This document shows, in pieces, positions 28,501 to 40,692 of a DNA stretch of 64,000 bases. The position numbers were made by a program, and so were the translations under genes. The number at the start of each line of letters is the position of its first letter. The first letter of the stretch is position 1. The DNA lies in contig OX467082.1 of NCBI GenBank assembly GCA_950106755.1, forward strand, positions 36,828,001 through 36,892,000, in the 5' to 3' direction. The notes under the pieces are model-generated. The model worked only from the letters and a program-made list of their open reading frames with translations, did no database searches and was not told where the DNA came from. Origin of the DNA: Climacium dendroides (Eukaryota; Streptophyta; Bryopsida; Hypnales; Climaciaceae).

Positions 28501-31500
28501 TAAAGTTCCAGACACCAACAGGAATCAATATTCACAACATAAAGTCATCTACACTTTTAGAAGAAGTAGCACACTCACATTGGAGCTGTTAAAGCACATA
28601 ACAAATATGGGCTGTAACTTGAGCATAAAATCACATTCAATGCTCACAGATACTAACTACAAAGGATTCCGCCTGAATCAGTTAACGAAGCAACATCTAA
28701 GGACATTTACAGGATACTTACACAGCTAATATAGCCGGAAGTAGTCTTGGAAGAGCCAATGTGAGTTGTGGTTTGTTGATCAAACCCACCAGTTCACCCA
28801 AAGCTTCTGCCGTTGCAGAGCGCACCTGCTCCCAGATATGACCTCGTTATTCCTTCTAGAATCCTGGATTTCTTCAGCTTTTGAACAAATCTTTTAACAT
28901 TTACAACGATTGCAACGACGACCTCTATCAACTCCGTGTATACTCAAGGAGAAGTTCACCAGCGGCATCTCAGAGGAGAAATCTTCATAACTTATAGTAC
29001 TAAAGAGCAACCATTGTTCAAACATTTGAATTTTCTCTAGGGATACAGAGACAAATCTCAGTTTGGAAGTACAAATCTCAACGAAATAACACACACTATG
29101 CTTGCAGCTTGCCGAGGAACAGGCCAACTTACCTTCCCATCCCGTGAGAGTACCCACGAGTTCAGAAAGAGCTCAAATGCTGAATGAAGAAGTGCCCTAC
29201 ATAAGGAAGAAGAATCCATACATGTACTGAAGACGTTAAAACTGATCTTGTAAAAAACATTGCTCTTACACAGAGCATGTGTCCTCAATTCCACAAATCC
29301 CAAAGTCCATCCGCAACTCCATTAAATATTTCTAAGATAAAAACAAACAATATATAAACGCAGCTGAAACAGTATTGCAATGCTATCTCACATCATAATA
29401 CCGCCCTAACCAGAAACAAGTATACTTTCCACAAATATCAAAGTTAGTTACTGGTTAAATGTAAGAAGGCAAGAGCAAATGTTTAATAGCACTCACTGTA
29501 GATCACCCCCTAACGGAGAAGGAGTACGAGCATCTTCCTGATACTGAGAGACGGCTTCGCACCAAGATGTCATGGCTGGGAAGGCATCACAGTACTCGTC
29601 TATCAGAAGAAACATCTTAAAAAAAACACGGGTTACGACTCATATCAAAGACTCCAAGACATGTCCTCATAAATTGAGAATTTTCCTGAAGTCGTAACCA
29701 ACCAAACACAAACCGCGAACGACAGAAACAGAGACATTTGGGCACACAGAGTAAGATGAATAGTGAATGGAAAAGAAAGCTCTTCATGAGAAGATAGTCA
29801 GACTAAAGCATCTGTGGATGATAAAAGAACAAGTGCCATGAATCCTGACCTTTTGCAAAGATGGTTCTCTGAGCATCTTTCACACTGCCTAGGAGGGGAA
29901 GCACCCGCGAGAGGACATTCTTCAACCGTGGAGCGAACTGCAAAGCTTTCATTATTACCAACAACACAACTGTCAAAATTGGCAACACGCATAAGAGTTT
30001 CGGAAACTGTGCACTCATGGAAGGACTTAAGTACAGAATCATCAAGAACGTACAAAACATGCGAAGCTCGCTTCATTCACATAGGCACAAAACTGAATCA
30101 GCGATTTCAAAAAAACGAATAAGTCACTCAACCAGCATGCATATAGGGTAGCCATAATTCATCCCATGACCTTCATATTAAGGAGCCAGCGCATGACCTT
30201 CATATTGAGGAGCCAAGAACAAAGCTTTGAAGTGATTAAGACTGAACAAGAGAAACCACCAACCGTGTAATTTGGCGAACTCGGACAATGTCTGAACGAG
30301 CGCGATGACAGGAACTGTGGGTCCTGCCAACTGGTTGAAGATTTCGTCCATCATCTGCACAATGATGAAAATACCATACATAAGACCAAGCAAACAGAAA
30401 ACATATGAAGTGACGAAAACTATTCAGAGCAACCAGTCAATAAATCAGAAACACGAGAATTCTCAAATACCATATCGGGGAGTCGAGACCCTAGTGCTAC
30501 AAGAAGGCTTGACGCAGAGCGCACCCATTCAGGGTTCATCTCCTGCGCACCACCAAATACAATTCGTGAACTCCGTGCAATTGTGAAGACCTTCTGCGTT
30601 TCAAACCAGCCGCAAAAAGCAAGCTTTCGCAATCCAAGAGCTCGCATGTAGGGTTAATTTCATCCAGTACCAAAGCAGGTTTAAAGCACCTTGTTCATAG
30701 ACAAGTCACCCATAGCAAGTTTCGTGACTTTGCGCATAAATCCTGCATCGACTTCTTCGTCTCTCATTTCACGCACTGTGAATGCCATGATGAGAAGCAA
30801 ACCAGCCCGATGACTGCCTAGCTGAACACTCCGCTGTATTACCAACACGCCAAGATATCTCATCAACAAATTCCTGAAAGTTGCGACAAGGGATCTTTCG
30901 ATTGTGAAAAAAATTTAGTAAGAACGCTAACCTTAGCCACAGACAGGACGAAACCCTGAGGTAACACTGAAGAACTTGATGACAAGAGGGAGCATGCAGA
31001 CATGCATTATAATTCGAAGAACATAGAAAGCTTTACCTTCTTGGACCCCCGAAGACTCGCAGCACAGCAATCAAGAACTGTTACAGCATTCCTACAATCA
31101 TGCAAAGCTTTGTTTCCATCAGTTGCATCACATCAAAAGTCTCAATTGCACAATCTCGCAGGTTCAGAATTACAATTTCCCTGAACCCCAAGGGTTTAGG
31201 GATGGAGCGAAAATAGAATACGAGTTTGCAAACAAATAGAATAGCGCGTGCGATGCGCAGAAGAGCAGAGGAATATACTGTCGTGCATTCTGACGCAAGG
31301 CTGCTGCAGCGGCATCTTGGACAGCCGCTGAATTGTCCCCCACAGCTCCCACCAGCACTCGTATCACCTCTGGAAAAGGACAAACAGAGGCGGAATTATT
31401 GTGAGCCATGAAGCGAAGAAGCAGTTAAGAGAAGAAATAAACGACAGAAAGGGAATTCCCGGAATGATAGCTGGCGGAGAGGAAAAACAAACCTGTTCGG

Positions 31501-31529
31501 GGAGAGAGCGAAGTCCCCTCACTGGCCAT
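13583..31529 (-). CDS. SGR6/MROH1-type HEAT-repeat protein, 51 exons, 1,726 aa
   Basis: Ortholog-like to Arabidopsis SHOOT GRAVITROPISM 6, known there as a vacuole-membrane-associated HEAT protein of shoot gravitropism; its animal relative is MROH1. The start [11 protein letters not shown] and segments such as [50 protein letters not shown] and [13 protein letters not shown] match that family from N to C terminus; length is close to the plant norm. Exons (high-low): 31529-31493, 31369-31279, 31091-31037, 30833-30690, 30542-30471, 30354-30264, 29945-29850, 29575-29497, 29196-29133, 28825-28722, 28490-28388, 28086-27997, 27818-27741, 27556-27450, 27204-27105, 26879-26703, 26516-26427, 26131-26066, 25834-25736, 25619-25545, 25165-25106, 24984-24895, 24765-24644, 24267-24138, 23830-23751, 23399-23264, 22795-22714, 22611-22454, 22314-22234, 22086-21986, 21825-21596, 21318-21209, 21045-20917, 20506-20432, 20188-20055, 19747-19675, 19410-19288, 19015-18828, 18719-18600, 18298-18238, 18150-18052, 17419-17319, 16986-16881, 16414-16301, 15978-15892, 15453-15355, 15132-15061, 14866-14781, 14583-14490, 14223-14116, 13696-13583. 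Phase closes throughout. The introns after exons 45 and 49 have GC donors. No stops or frameshifts. Confidence 0.93.
17521..17576. repeat. Purine-rich minisatellite in SGR6 intron
   Basis: About eight copies of a 7-bp unit, GTAGAGA drifting into GCAAAGA, lying in the intron between exons 41 and 42. Likely to be length-variable. Confidence 0.8.
23516..23734. mobile_element. TTAA-type MITE in SGR6 intron 25, copy b
   Basis: The left end is ATAACCCCTTAAGG and the right end GGTTTAGGGGTTGA. Both flanks are one base away from TTAA. The right half resembles the right half of the copy at 48,512-48,697 (a GATCAA block, then AATTCTTAG or AATCCTTAG before the AGGGG terminus). It sits 16 bp from exon 25 yet the splice donor is intact, so the gene tolerates it. 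Confidence 0.55.
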
Positions 31530-32549
31530 CAGGCAGCGATGCTACAAGAGCATCCGAGGTGAAGAAACGGAGAAGAACATGGAAGGGAGGGAAGCGCAAG
31601 GGAGGAAATCAAGAACGAGAAGAAAATCGGAAACCTCGCTGAAATTTGGTTGATCACCGCAGTCGAGAGTGGTTGAGGAGGTGAGCCAGCACAGAGGATG
31701 CGATCATGCGGAAGGCAGCTAAGCTAAACATCCAACAGCAACTCTGCTTTGAGTTCAGGATTGCCCTCGTCTCGCCAAGTTCATAAAGAGACCGCTTCAG
31801 ATCCCATCGACGCACTCAAAACAGAACATCGACTCCTCGGGCTCTCTTTCTCTTTCTCCAGTTTCTCTCTCACTCCGGAATATTCTACAGTCCAGGTGTA
31901 GAATATAGAGCCAGCTCACTTGGTCGTCGTAGAGTCGGTACCTTTCGACTTTTCGCCCGCAATCTTCGATTCAGCACAAGTCGTGGCGGAATGTCTTCGG
32001 ACAATAAATCCACTCGCAAAACGGCAGCAGAACACCTCCCGTCGGCGGAGGTTATAAATTAGGGCGGATTTGGTTTCCAACCAATTTCGTCTCAATCTGC
32101 CTTAAATTGCTCTTTGACAAGCTCTTTGACGGCCGTGTGGCTTGTGGAGGCATGATTTTGCAGGCGGCGAGATTAGACTTTGTTATAGATTGATGTCTTG
32201 ACGCAGTTAGGTTAATTCCAGGTTATATTTGCCTTTTTTGTCGCCGAGAGTTTGCAGCTTTTCCTGGTTTGGTGATTGCAGTCTCGTCAGCGCGACCACA
32301 ATTGTTGCTGTCCATGCGAGGACACGACCTTGCCGTGCGAACAATGCGAGGACACGTCAAATTTCGTTGTCGATTGTTGCGTTTTTAACCGGTGCGCTTG
32401 TGCCGGTGACAGCTCTCTCACGTCGCCCGGATCTCCCAAGTTCATTTACAGGTTCCCAATTGCAGCTTTCTTAATTTTCTTTTGATTTCTGGAGTAAATT
32501 GTGGATTTACTAATCTTTTATTGATGTATCCCTCTGCTTTGACAGGGAG
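31530..32549. promoter_or_regulatory. Divergent (head-to-head) promoter region
   Basis: 1,020 bp separate the start codons of the minus-strand SGR6 gene and the plus-strand OCRE/G-patch gene, so both promoters lie here. On the plus strand a TATA-like TTATAAATTA sits at about 32,051-32,060, and a pyrimidine-rich tract of CTCTTTCTC type at 31,843-31,873. The AG just before the plus-strand start (GACAG, 32,541-32,545) looks like the acceptor of a 5' UTR intron. Transcription start points are not determinable by eye. Confidence 0.5.
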
Positions 32550-35500
32550 ATGACCATGGTCATGGAATCGTCATCAGTTGTGACGATGGCAGAGCCTGGT
32601 GCGGACGCTCTCGGCTTTGTCTTCGACGCTTCGTCCGGGCTCTACTATGATGCCAGGTGATCAGTCTGTTTTTTCGTAATTTTTTTTATGAGCGTGAGTG
32701 GTGCATGTGAGATTGCAAGGTGATATCAGTTGAGGTGTTGCAAACCCCTCTGCCTCGCTCTCGCTTACATTTAGAGAGGATTTTCGGTGAAAGCTTCTGC
32801 GCAATAGTTGAAAGAGAGTCGATGTCTTTTTTGTTCAGCTCGCTGCGGAGAGTTTCGGTGATTGTAAACAGATGCGATTAAATTTTGCTGTTTCTTTAGA
32901 TTGGCTTTGAGTGAGGTCACTTGGCTTTCCAAGAAATTTCAATCAAAATGGAAATCCAGTTCTGAAGAATTAGGTTGCGTGGAGAATATTGTCACTGGCT
33001 GAGTTAATCCTGATGCTTTGAATCCAGTCGTCTGGATGAATGGAGTTTGAGGAAATGATTCGTGTTGACTAGGGTTTTGATGAACCGTGCGCCATTGCGA
33101 TGCTCTAGAATGGAATTTTCAATCAATAATGTTTTGTTTGCTTTCTCCTTCGTGTTATGTCCTTGAGGAGCTTTGGGGAACGGTTGTGCGAGCGTGATCC
33201 GCAACTTACAATGATCTTGACCTGGATCTAAATTGCACAATAAAGATTAAAATGCATGTTCATTGCAGTTCTGGATTTTACTATGATGCGAAAGCTGGCT
33301 GGTACTACAACACACAGGATGGCCAGTATTATGTTTACGAGAATGACGCGTACGTGCCTTTGGCAGCAACGACTAGTGATGAGACTGTTCTAGGTACCTA
33401 CTCTTTTCTATGTAGTTGAGGCCCCGAATTTGATGCAATTGTCTCAATATGTTTTGAGGAAGATTTTTCTGAGCATTCTTGATGTTGTATGAGTTTCTCA
33501 TCAAAATCACATCCTGCTCGTGAATGTAGCAGTTTGTATTCCTATACTAAGTCTAGGTTTCAGCGAAGCAATTTTAGAGGTGGCTGACTCTAATTATTGA
33601 AACAGTTGGTGGTGATGAGGTAAACCAATCATTGGTTCAAAGTGCCACCCGTTCACCAAATCACGAAGAGGATTTCAGAGAGGAAGCAACTACTGCACAG
33701 GAATCTCCAAGTGGAACCTCTGTAGTATCGACACAAATTGCCGACCCATCAGCTGATCAAGAGGCTGTCGTTCATGATACACCCTCTCAGATAAGCAAAC
33801 ACAGTACCATAGAGAATGCCGTTCTTGTAGTATCGAACTCTGAGTGGCAAGATGCATCTTGTGGACACGTTCAAAGCGTGGTTGAAAACCCTAGAGAATC
33901 TTCAAGTGGATTGTTACCTGGAACTGAAATGTCCTTGTTATCCATGGGAACTGCAACAACGAAAACCCCGGATGATAAACCGTTTGAAGCGGCTGAACGA
34001 GGAGAGTCCGTTGGAGAGCCAGAAGAAACAAGACCAGCTTCCGTATGGTAGGTCTCATTGATTATTTGCCCTTCTAGCAACAATGGTCAAATTTTTCATG
34101 TCTGTAAGCTCGCGTCCACCTTTCTGCTAGGTATTTGTGTAAGCCAAAGCTTGACTATAATTTGGTTATCTACAGGATTGCAGAGACTCTGACAGAATTG
34201 TACTCTCAGAACACATATGAGGGACCTACTGACGGAGGAGAACCCGAATTGTACGTGGATCCCTCTGCACAACATCTTTACTACCAATCAAACTCGAATC
34301 TAGAAAACACTTATGATTATGCATACATGAGAGATGACAATGAAGAGACCTGGCAAGAGGCACAGTATCACGATCGAAGACAATGGGGGGACGCTGTCGC
34401 TTGGGATGATCATGCAACAATGGACAATGACTTATATGAGGTGAGGGTGATGTTTAACTATATGGAAATACGATTTTAGATTCTTATGTAAGGTTTTCAA
34501 ACATTATTATAATTCTCGATATTTTATCTTTGCAGTCGGACGATCAGAGTGAGGAGCTAGAAGAAGGTGAATGGAGACCCGAAGAGGAGGAAAAAGAAAA
34601 TTATATCTTTGCTGACATTGATGAAGTAGAAGAAGGCGAAATTCGTGAGGATTCTATCGAAGAACCAGGTACAGTTGATTTTCTGTAATTTGGTTATATA
34701 TTAGTTTTGAAGGTCAGAATTCTATGTAGTCTATGTAGCTTGTTATGTAGCTTCTATGTAGCTTACTACTGCACGGAATTTTGATACCATTTTTCTCACA
34801 GGAAATTCAGGAGTGGATGGAGAAGGCAATGATCCTTACAGCGGAGAATATCCTACTTATAGAAAGTCATCACCTGCGAACGGAGAGGGTCAACTGCATG
34901 GGGGTGGGGACATTACGGGAACTGGCTATTTCAATATGACTCAGGGTTCTGTAGATATGACTGGAAATGAAATAGATTTATCTACCTTTGATATGGCAGC
35001 AGAAGAACAATGGCAAGCTCAGTATCTACAAACAGCTACATTAAAGGCAAGATCTCATATTGGTTCTATGGATCTCTGGGATTGGAGCATTATTGAGCAG
35101 GAGAAAAAACTTGGAAAGAAGAAAGTGAAGAAAATGTTTCGATTGATTGGCCGGTTAGCACCAAATGCAACACAAGTCCATCCATCTCTACGTGGTTCAG
35201 GAGGTCTTATTCGTACTACTCCAATACGTGAAGCCGACCATGAGTTCGTCAAGGTCTCATCAGGTTCGATGGATACTTTTTCCCTTATCTATTCTTAGGT
35301 GCAATTGTCCGACATCCGTTGTATCCTACAGAAGTGGTCAAACCAGCCCATGCACGTTTATTTGATAAATCGATATTTCACGTTATAAATTGATTTGTAA
35401 TATGGTTGCCTGAGGAAAGCATCATTGACTCGTCGGCTTTTGTTATCAGTGGCAACCTTCAAAAACCTTTCAGTCATTTTTCTGTTTCAAACTCTTTCAA

Positions 35501-36499
35501 CCAGGACCCTAATCAGCAGTTGCAAACGACTTATGTGCAGGACGGATTTATAAACTACGACGGCCAAGCTCTAAACATTTAACCGCATATCCTGGTTATG
35601 TTTCTTCTAATCCAACCCAAGGTTGGGGATTTCCCCTTATAAACGCAGACTCAGAAGTAGACCACATCGACACTAGTCCCGGCGCTACTTTAAGCTCAAC
35701 AGGTTCCGGACAATTTAATAAACAGCTTGCACCCAAGAAGGTTGGAACTGCATTTTATTCCTTACGGGGGATTTTACTAGTGTTTATTTCATTTAAAAAA
35801 GCTCCCTAATTTCTGTCTTCCTGAACTTGAATATTGGCATTACCTTCAAGATGCTGCAGAGATCCTGAAATGAAGTTTCAATGTATGCAGAAATATGCAA
35901 AGCTGAAATTCAAAGGCATTGATGGCGAACCACAGCCAAAGTATAGAGACAGGGCTGCAGAGAGGAGAACCTTACACAAGGGTTTTGGAATAGGACCAGG
36001 TCAGAAGGCAGTATCTATTCATGAACTTGAGAAAGAGGAAGCAGACGCTGCCACAGAGATGCCAGGAGCATTAGAAAAAGCTGCTTCAGCAAGGCCCATA
36101 GGAAGAGACAATATTGGAAAACGAATGCTGGAGGGCATGGGCTGGAAAGAGGTGAGGCATTTGTCTTATCTAGTTCCAAAATTATCACTAATTCCAGAAC
36201 TGCATATTTCAGCCAATCAATTCTGATAATTTCATTTTCAGAAAAGCGAAGTCAATCCTTCCACACTCCTATTTTGTAAACGTATTTGGTCTATTAAATA
36301 TCGTGTGTTTCCGGCTCTTTCTTCCTCCATTTGAGGAATTATCTTGACACCAGCTGTTTTTATTACTATTTTTCTGTTTTTTACAGACTGATGTTGCTCA
36401 TTTGTTCAGGGACAATCTCTGGGCTCTGGTGATGGAGGTTTGGTTGATCCCATCTTAGCTTTGGGCAACACCGGCCGTACTGGGTTGGGTTGGGGTTGA
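32550..36499 (+). CDS. OCRE and G-patch domain protein, AGGF1-like, 9 exons, 694 aa
   Basis: Nuclear RNA-processing type protein, by family knowledge of OCRE/G-patch proteins; no role is shown directly. Residues about 22-58 are an OCRE domain: repeated aromatic units of the form (F/Y)DAxSGLYYDA ... GWYYNTQDGQYYVY. An acidic Glu/Asp-rich stretch covers about 314-357. A middle region (LGKKKVKKMFRLIGRL ... GRIYKLRRPSSKHL) stands where animal AGGF1 has an FHA domain, and matches plant D111/G-patch relatives. RDRAAERR and a C-terminal G-patch (from NIGKRMLEGMGW, about 652, to TGLGWG at the stop) end the protein. Exons: 32550-32656, 33269-33393, 33606-34047, 34176-34440, 34536-34668, 34802-35263, 35541-35740, 35891-36151, 36410-36499; 2,085 nt, in phase. 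The acceptor at 35,891 was chosen because earlier AGs break the frame. Confidence 0.88.
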
Positions 36500-37334
36500 C
36501 AGCCTGTCCACGTCCTTGTGTCGTATTTGAAATATTCTATGACGGCCTCAACGCCACGATGGACTCAGTACTTACATGTGGCTGACAGGTTAGTGACTCA
36601 GAAATCTAAGTTTATGTTATGAACTCTGGTTAATTCATGGACACCCAAAATCGCTACTTTGCTGATGACCATTGTTTTCTATCATTAGACCTGTCCAATT
36701 TTTTCGTGTTCTTTGAAAGACGGTTGCAACGCGCCAAGAATGTGTCATTTGGATACCGTATCCAATAGTTATGAATGGTCAATTTTCTTGCTAGACGATT
36801 AAAACTGACACTCTTATCAGATGTTGAGGTGGTTTTCATCCACTTATTTTATATGTACCTGTTGTTAAGATTTTAAGGTGGCACTTTTGGATCACTGGTG
36901 ATTTTGAGTGTCCCTACCTTATGTGAAAGATTACTAATCTAACTAATGTTTTCGGGGCTCTGTTGTTGGAAATTGCAGTGATTGGCTGCATAGGCGGTTG
37001 GCATATGCTGAAGCACCAGCTCATGCAGGTCTTGGACTAATTAATCTCTGCGGATCATTTTCAAAGTATAAATGAGTCCACTCAATGTGCTGCAACGAAT
37101 TGGTTCCACCCAACGATTAAAAACACCAGCTGGACAAGGAACCTTACTATGTACTTCAGAAAATGTGGTAGGTGGACATCGGTATCATTGACCAGGTTAC
37201 GATTTGCAGGCATTTCAAAAGCGCTTTAAAGGACGTCTGCTTAACGTTCTTGAAGAGAGAAATAACTCCAACCTCTTTTTTAGGTTGATGTAAGAGTTTG
37301 TTCACTTGATCCCTTGCATTCTTGAACTTCAAAG
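36500..37334. other. 3' flank of the OCRE/G-patch gene
   Basis: Gene-like composition to about 37,000 suggests 3' UTR or an unannotated 3' exon of the upstream gene. Nothing else is recognised. Confidence 0.4.
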
Positions 37335-37426
37335 CAAGGTACCCTTTGTTTCCCATGAATTGAGACTCCTTTTACGGTAGCAAGGTACCCTTTGTTTCCC
37401 ATGAATTGAGACTCCTTTTACGGTAG
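37335..37426. repeat. Tandem duplication, 2 x 46 bp
   Basis: Two adjacent copies of a 46-bp unit beginning CAAGGTACCCTTTGTTTCCC, identical over nearly all their length. Confidence 0.9.
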
Positions 37427-37560
37427 AAAACCTTGAACTCAAGTTTACCCATCAATTGTGGGCCACCATACAAAAGGATAATTTCTAGTATGCTAACATT
37501 GTGAAACCCATGCCTCTCTATTCAAGAATATGAAGGTGTCACACTCTATGTGCTTGTAGT

Positions 37561-37779
37561 TTAACCCTTAGAGGATGGGCTTGTAATTGTGAAAATCATC
37601 CTGTGTGAATAGTTGGTTTAAAAAAATCCTAAAGCACTCATTGGAAGTCAAACTATTATATATGACCTCCCCTTTTCATGTAAAATTCTTATAGTGAATA
37701 GTTGCATTTCTATCCTATTTACAAAGATTCTTTGTCATTCATTGACTAAAAGATGGTTGTAGTGTTGTTTATGGGTTAA
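37561..37779. mobile_element. TTAA-flanked MITE, copy c
   Basis: The left end is TTAACCCTTAGAGGA and the right end ATGGGTTAA. The interior is clearly homologous, in reverse orientation, to the copy at 57,460-57,690: shared blocks include AAAGCACTCATTG, GACCTCCCCTTTTC and TGAATAGTTGCA. The 219-bp length, TTAA at both ends and a second copy support a real element. Confidence 0.75.
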
Positions 37780-38664
37780 AGTCTATGTTCATAATCATTA
37801 TTGACCAAAGAGCAACACCTATATGTAGACCAAAAACTAATACTAAAATTAGATATTATTTAATTTTGTTGCTTTCAATTAGAATATAGAGTTTTTGTAC
37901 ACCTAAAGATAGTTACATTAGATTTTGTATAGATTTAGAGGATGGGTCATTGTTTCTTATATGCATGTATCATTGGCATTTTTTAAAATACAATTAATTT
38001 TTGATGGGGAAGGTTTTTAAAGGGTAGAAGTCTAATGAGCTCAATGATTATTGTGGCTTTCATGCCAACAAGTGAAGTGATGAGAAATCATTAGAAAATT
38101 TTCAAGTCTAGAAGAAGTTAGATGCACAAAAAAATGACAATTTTATATGTTTAATTTTTAAACCAGTAATAATTTTTATGGCAAGTATGCTTTTATATCT
38201 TTGACAAACATAGAAGGTTTGTGTTTCTTTATGAAAAAGACCTTCTATGTTTGCCAAAGATTTTAAAATGGTATTAATTTTATATGTAATTTAATTTGGT
38301 AGCAACAATTTAGAAACCTTCATAACTCATTCAAATAAACATCATACGTACTTTCTATTGGGAGCCTCGTGGAACCTAAGATGAATAAATTCTTAACTCA
38401 TGCCAACCTAAAATATGCTTGGAGTTATTTCTCTCTTCATTCAAGTTTAAACATGACTCTTTTCAATCTAGTCCCTTCCCTAATGCATTTCAAATGGCAT
38501 CTTCAATTTCTTTTTTGTTGTCCATTGATTATTTTTAGTTTGGTTTAGCGTTTCTATCTTCTTATTGAAATTCCACTACTTACAAATGACATGGAGGTAA
38601 CCAACCCAAAATGTCTATTATTGACTAAATAAACATTTGAGTTTGAATGACATTTTGGATCTTA

Positions 38665-39531
38665 TCATACTACTAAAATCATAAGTCCCTCTGTAATATC
38701 ACAAATGCTACCATTAATACTAGGGGTTCATGCTTGCTATGCTATGCATTCATTGTATCACATATTAGTAAAACTTTGATATATTTGAATAGAATGCATG
38801 ATAATGATTTCAATAAGTCTTTAAAATAATCATTTTAAATATTTTATAAAAATATTTTCAATCGTGCATACATAGAAATTGTATTTTCACACAATGTGAT
38901 ATTACAGAAATAGAGTAGTAATGTGCAATCACTTTTGTAATATCACTTTTTACAAAGGGTGATATTATAGAAATAATATAGTTGTTGCAATTGAGGTGAT
39001 ATTAAAGAGGATCTATAGGATGATATTATATAGGTAGCAAATCCATTGCTTCTCTTGGCTTTACACTTCTTTACACTTCTATGATTTTGTGCTTTTGTGA
39101 GCTTTGAGCTTTCATGATTTCAATTTTCTATTGCTACTACCAAATGATTTTGAGAAATTTATTTAATTCAAGCAATTTTGGATTCCACAACAATTATATT
39201 GTTCACGAAGCTTTTGAGATTTATAGGTTTTTCCTTTAAATTCTTCTATTTGGATTGCCATTGTTTGTAACAACTGAGTCAAATTTCTAATGCATTCTAA
39301 TGTATGTGTATTTTTTATAGTATTTACCATTGCATATGTTTCATTCATCATTCAATAAATTTCTATTGTACATTTCAATATATGCTTACTTATAAAAAAA
39401 ATTATACAAAGATTTTAGTCATTTTTATTTGAAGATTTATTGAAATTTTTGTTCTACATTCTATCTAATACATATAAATTCTTATAAAATTCTAATGATG
39501 AATGCGTAGCATAGCAAGCGCCAACTGCTAG
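38665..39531 (+). mobile_element. Non-autonomous Helitron, copy A
   Basis: It starts TCATACTACTAAAA directly after an A and ends CGCCAACTGCTAG directly before a T. This is the A[TC...CTAG]T arrangement of Helitrons, which insert between A and T without duplicating the target. Copy B at 58,231-58,884 has the same two ends and several shared internal blocks: ACCAAATGATTT, CAAGCAATTTTGGATTC versus GAAGCAATTTTGGATTC, and ATGCGTAGCA. A GCG...CGC stem possible just before the 3' end is weak. Inside lie several TGATATTA/TAATATCA palindrome halves. No Rep/helicase ORF, so it would need another element to move. Confidence 0.82.
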
Positions 39532-40300
39532 TTGGAAGTAAAAAAAAGAAAGTCTAAATTCTTTTTGCATAAGCATGCATTTTTTGGACAATGTATGAAT
39601 GAACTTTAATTAAATTGTTACAAAGTGTTACAAATGTCTACATATACCCAAAATTCACTTTAGGATGTCAAGTTCAAATGACTTATATTTCAAGCATTTC
39701 AAAGCATTTTAAGAATCTAGATGGGACAATTTTGCAAACAAGTCACAATTAGGTGCAATTTTTCCACATTCTTCCTATGAAAAAAAATTTGAAAGGTGTT
39801 GGCCACATTCATATCTATAGAAAACGTGCAAAAAATAAATATCAAGGTAAGAGAACCTATATATGCCATATAACTATTTGTGCCACTTTGTGACCACACC
39901 ATAAGTATAAAACAAAATCAACATTCTTTTGCCAATTTTTTTTAAAAATAAAAATATATGCTTAAAATTTATTAGCATCTATTTTTAGAAATATTTATCG
40001 CCAATTCTGCCTTACTATAATAAATTTATTAATAAAGTACATTTGAAAATTTAAAACATACAAGAAGAAGAAATCCAATTTGAAATATATATTATTGATA
40101 CATACTATTGATATACGATAACACAAATAGTATAGTTTTAATTTCAATTAAGGTAGAACACTCATTATAGTCAAATGACCCCATAGTATACACTTAGAGA
40201 ATGACCTCATTTTGGATTTTTTTCAATAAGATTCAACAATCAATTTTTTACTTGATATTAATGGAGTAATTAGTGACTTCATTGAGAACTTCCAACTCTT
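39532..40300. other. AT-rich intergenic DNA
   Basis: No gene or repeat recognised. Confidence 0.5.
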
Positions 40301-40692
40301 TAAGGTAAAAGCACCCAAAATCGTCCTTGTACCTAATCTTTGTCTCATAGAATGTCCTTAAAATGTCCCTAGAGTTCCATTAATGTGTCTTACACATGTT
40401 TAATTGTGATTCGCTAATGCACTTGAAGGACACGTATTGAACTTTGATTTGCTGACAGCTGAATTTTGCGCAGTTCAGATTTGGGTGCACCTATGGGATC
40501 AGTTCCAGTGGTTTAGAGACCTGTCACTTTGAAAAATCATAAAAATTACATGTCACATCGGAAAAATTAAATTTTTTTTTTGAATATTTGTGATTTTCTC
40601 TTGCTAATACTACAAAAATATTAGTTTAAAAAAAATATGCCTCTAACTATGCTGAATTGCTTAAAGTAACGGTTCTGGGTGTTTCTACCTTA
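40301..40692. mobile_element. MITE, AGGTAG-TIR family, copy 2
   Basis: The left end is TA followed by AGGTAAAAGCACCC; the right end is GGGTGTTTCTACCT followed by TA. The right half is homologous to copy 1 (917-1,284), including ACTACAAAAATATT and CTAACTATGCTGAATT. 392 bp, no ORF. Confidence 0.72.

Noticed and set aside
28442..28729. Plus-strand open frame of 95 codons
   Set aside because: Antisense to SGR6 exons 10 and 11; no family motif.
29814..30122. Plus-strand open frame of 102 codons
   Set aside because: Antisense to SGR6 exon 7 and adjoining intron; the minus-strand reading is clearly the real one.
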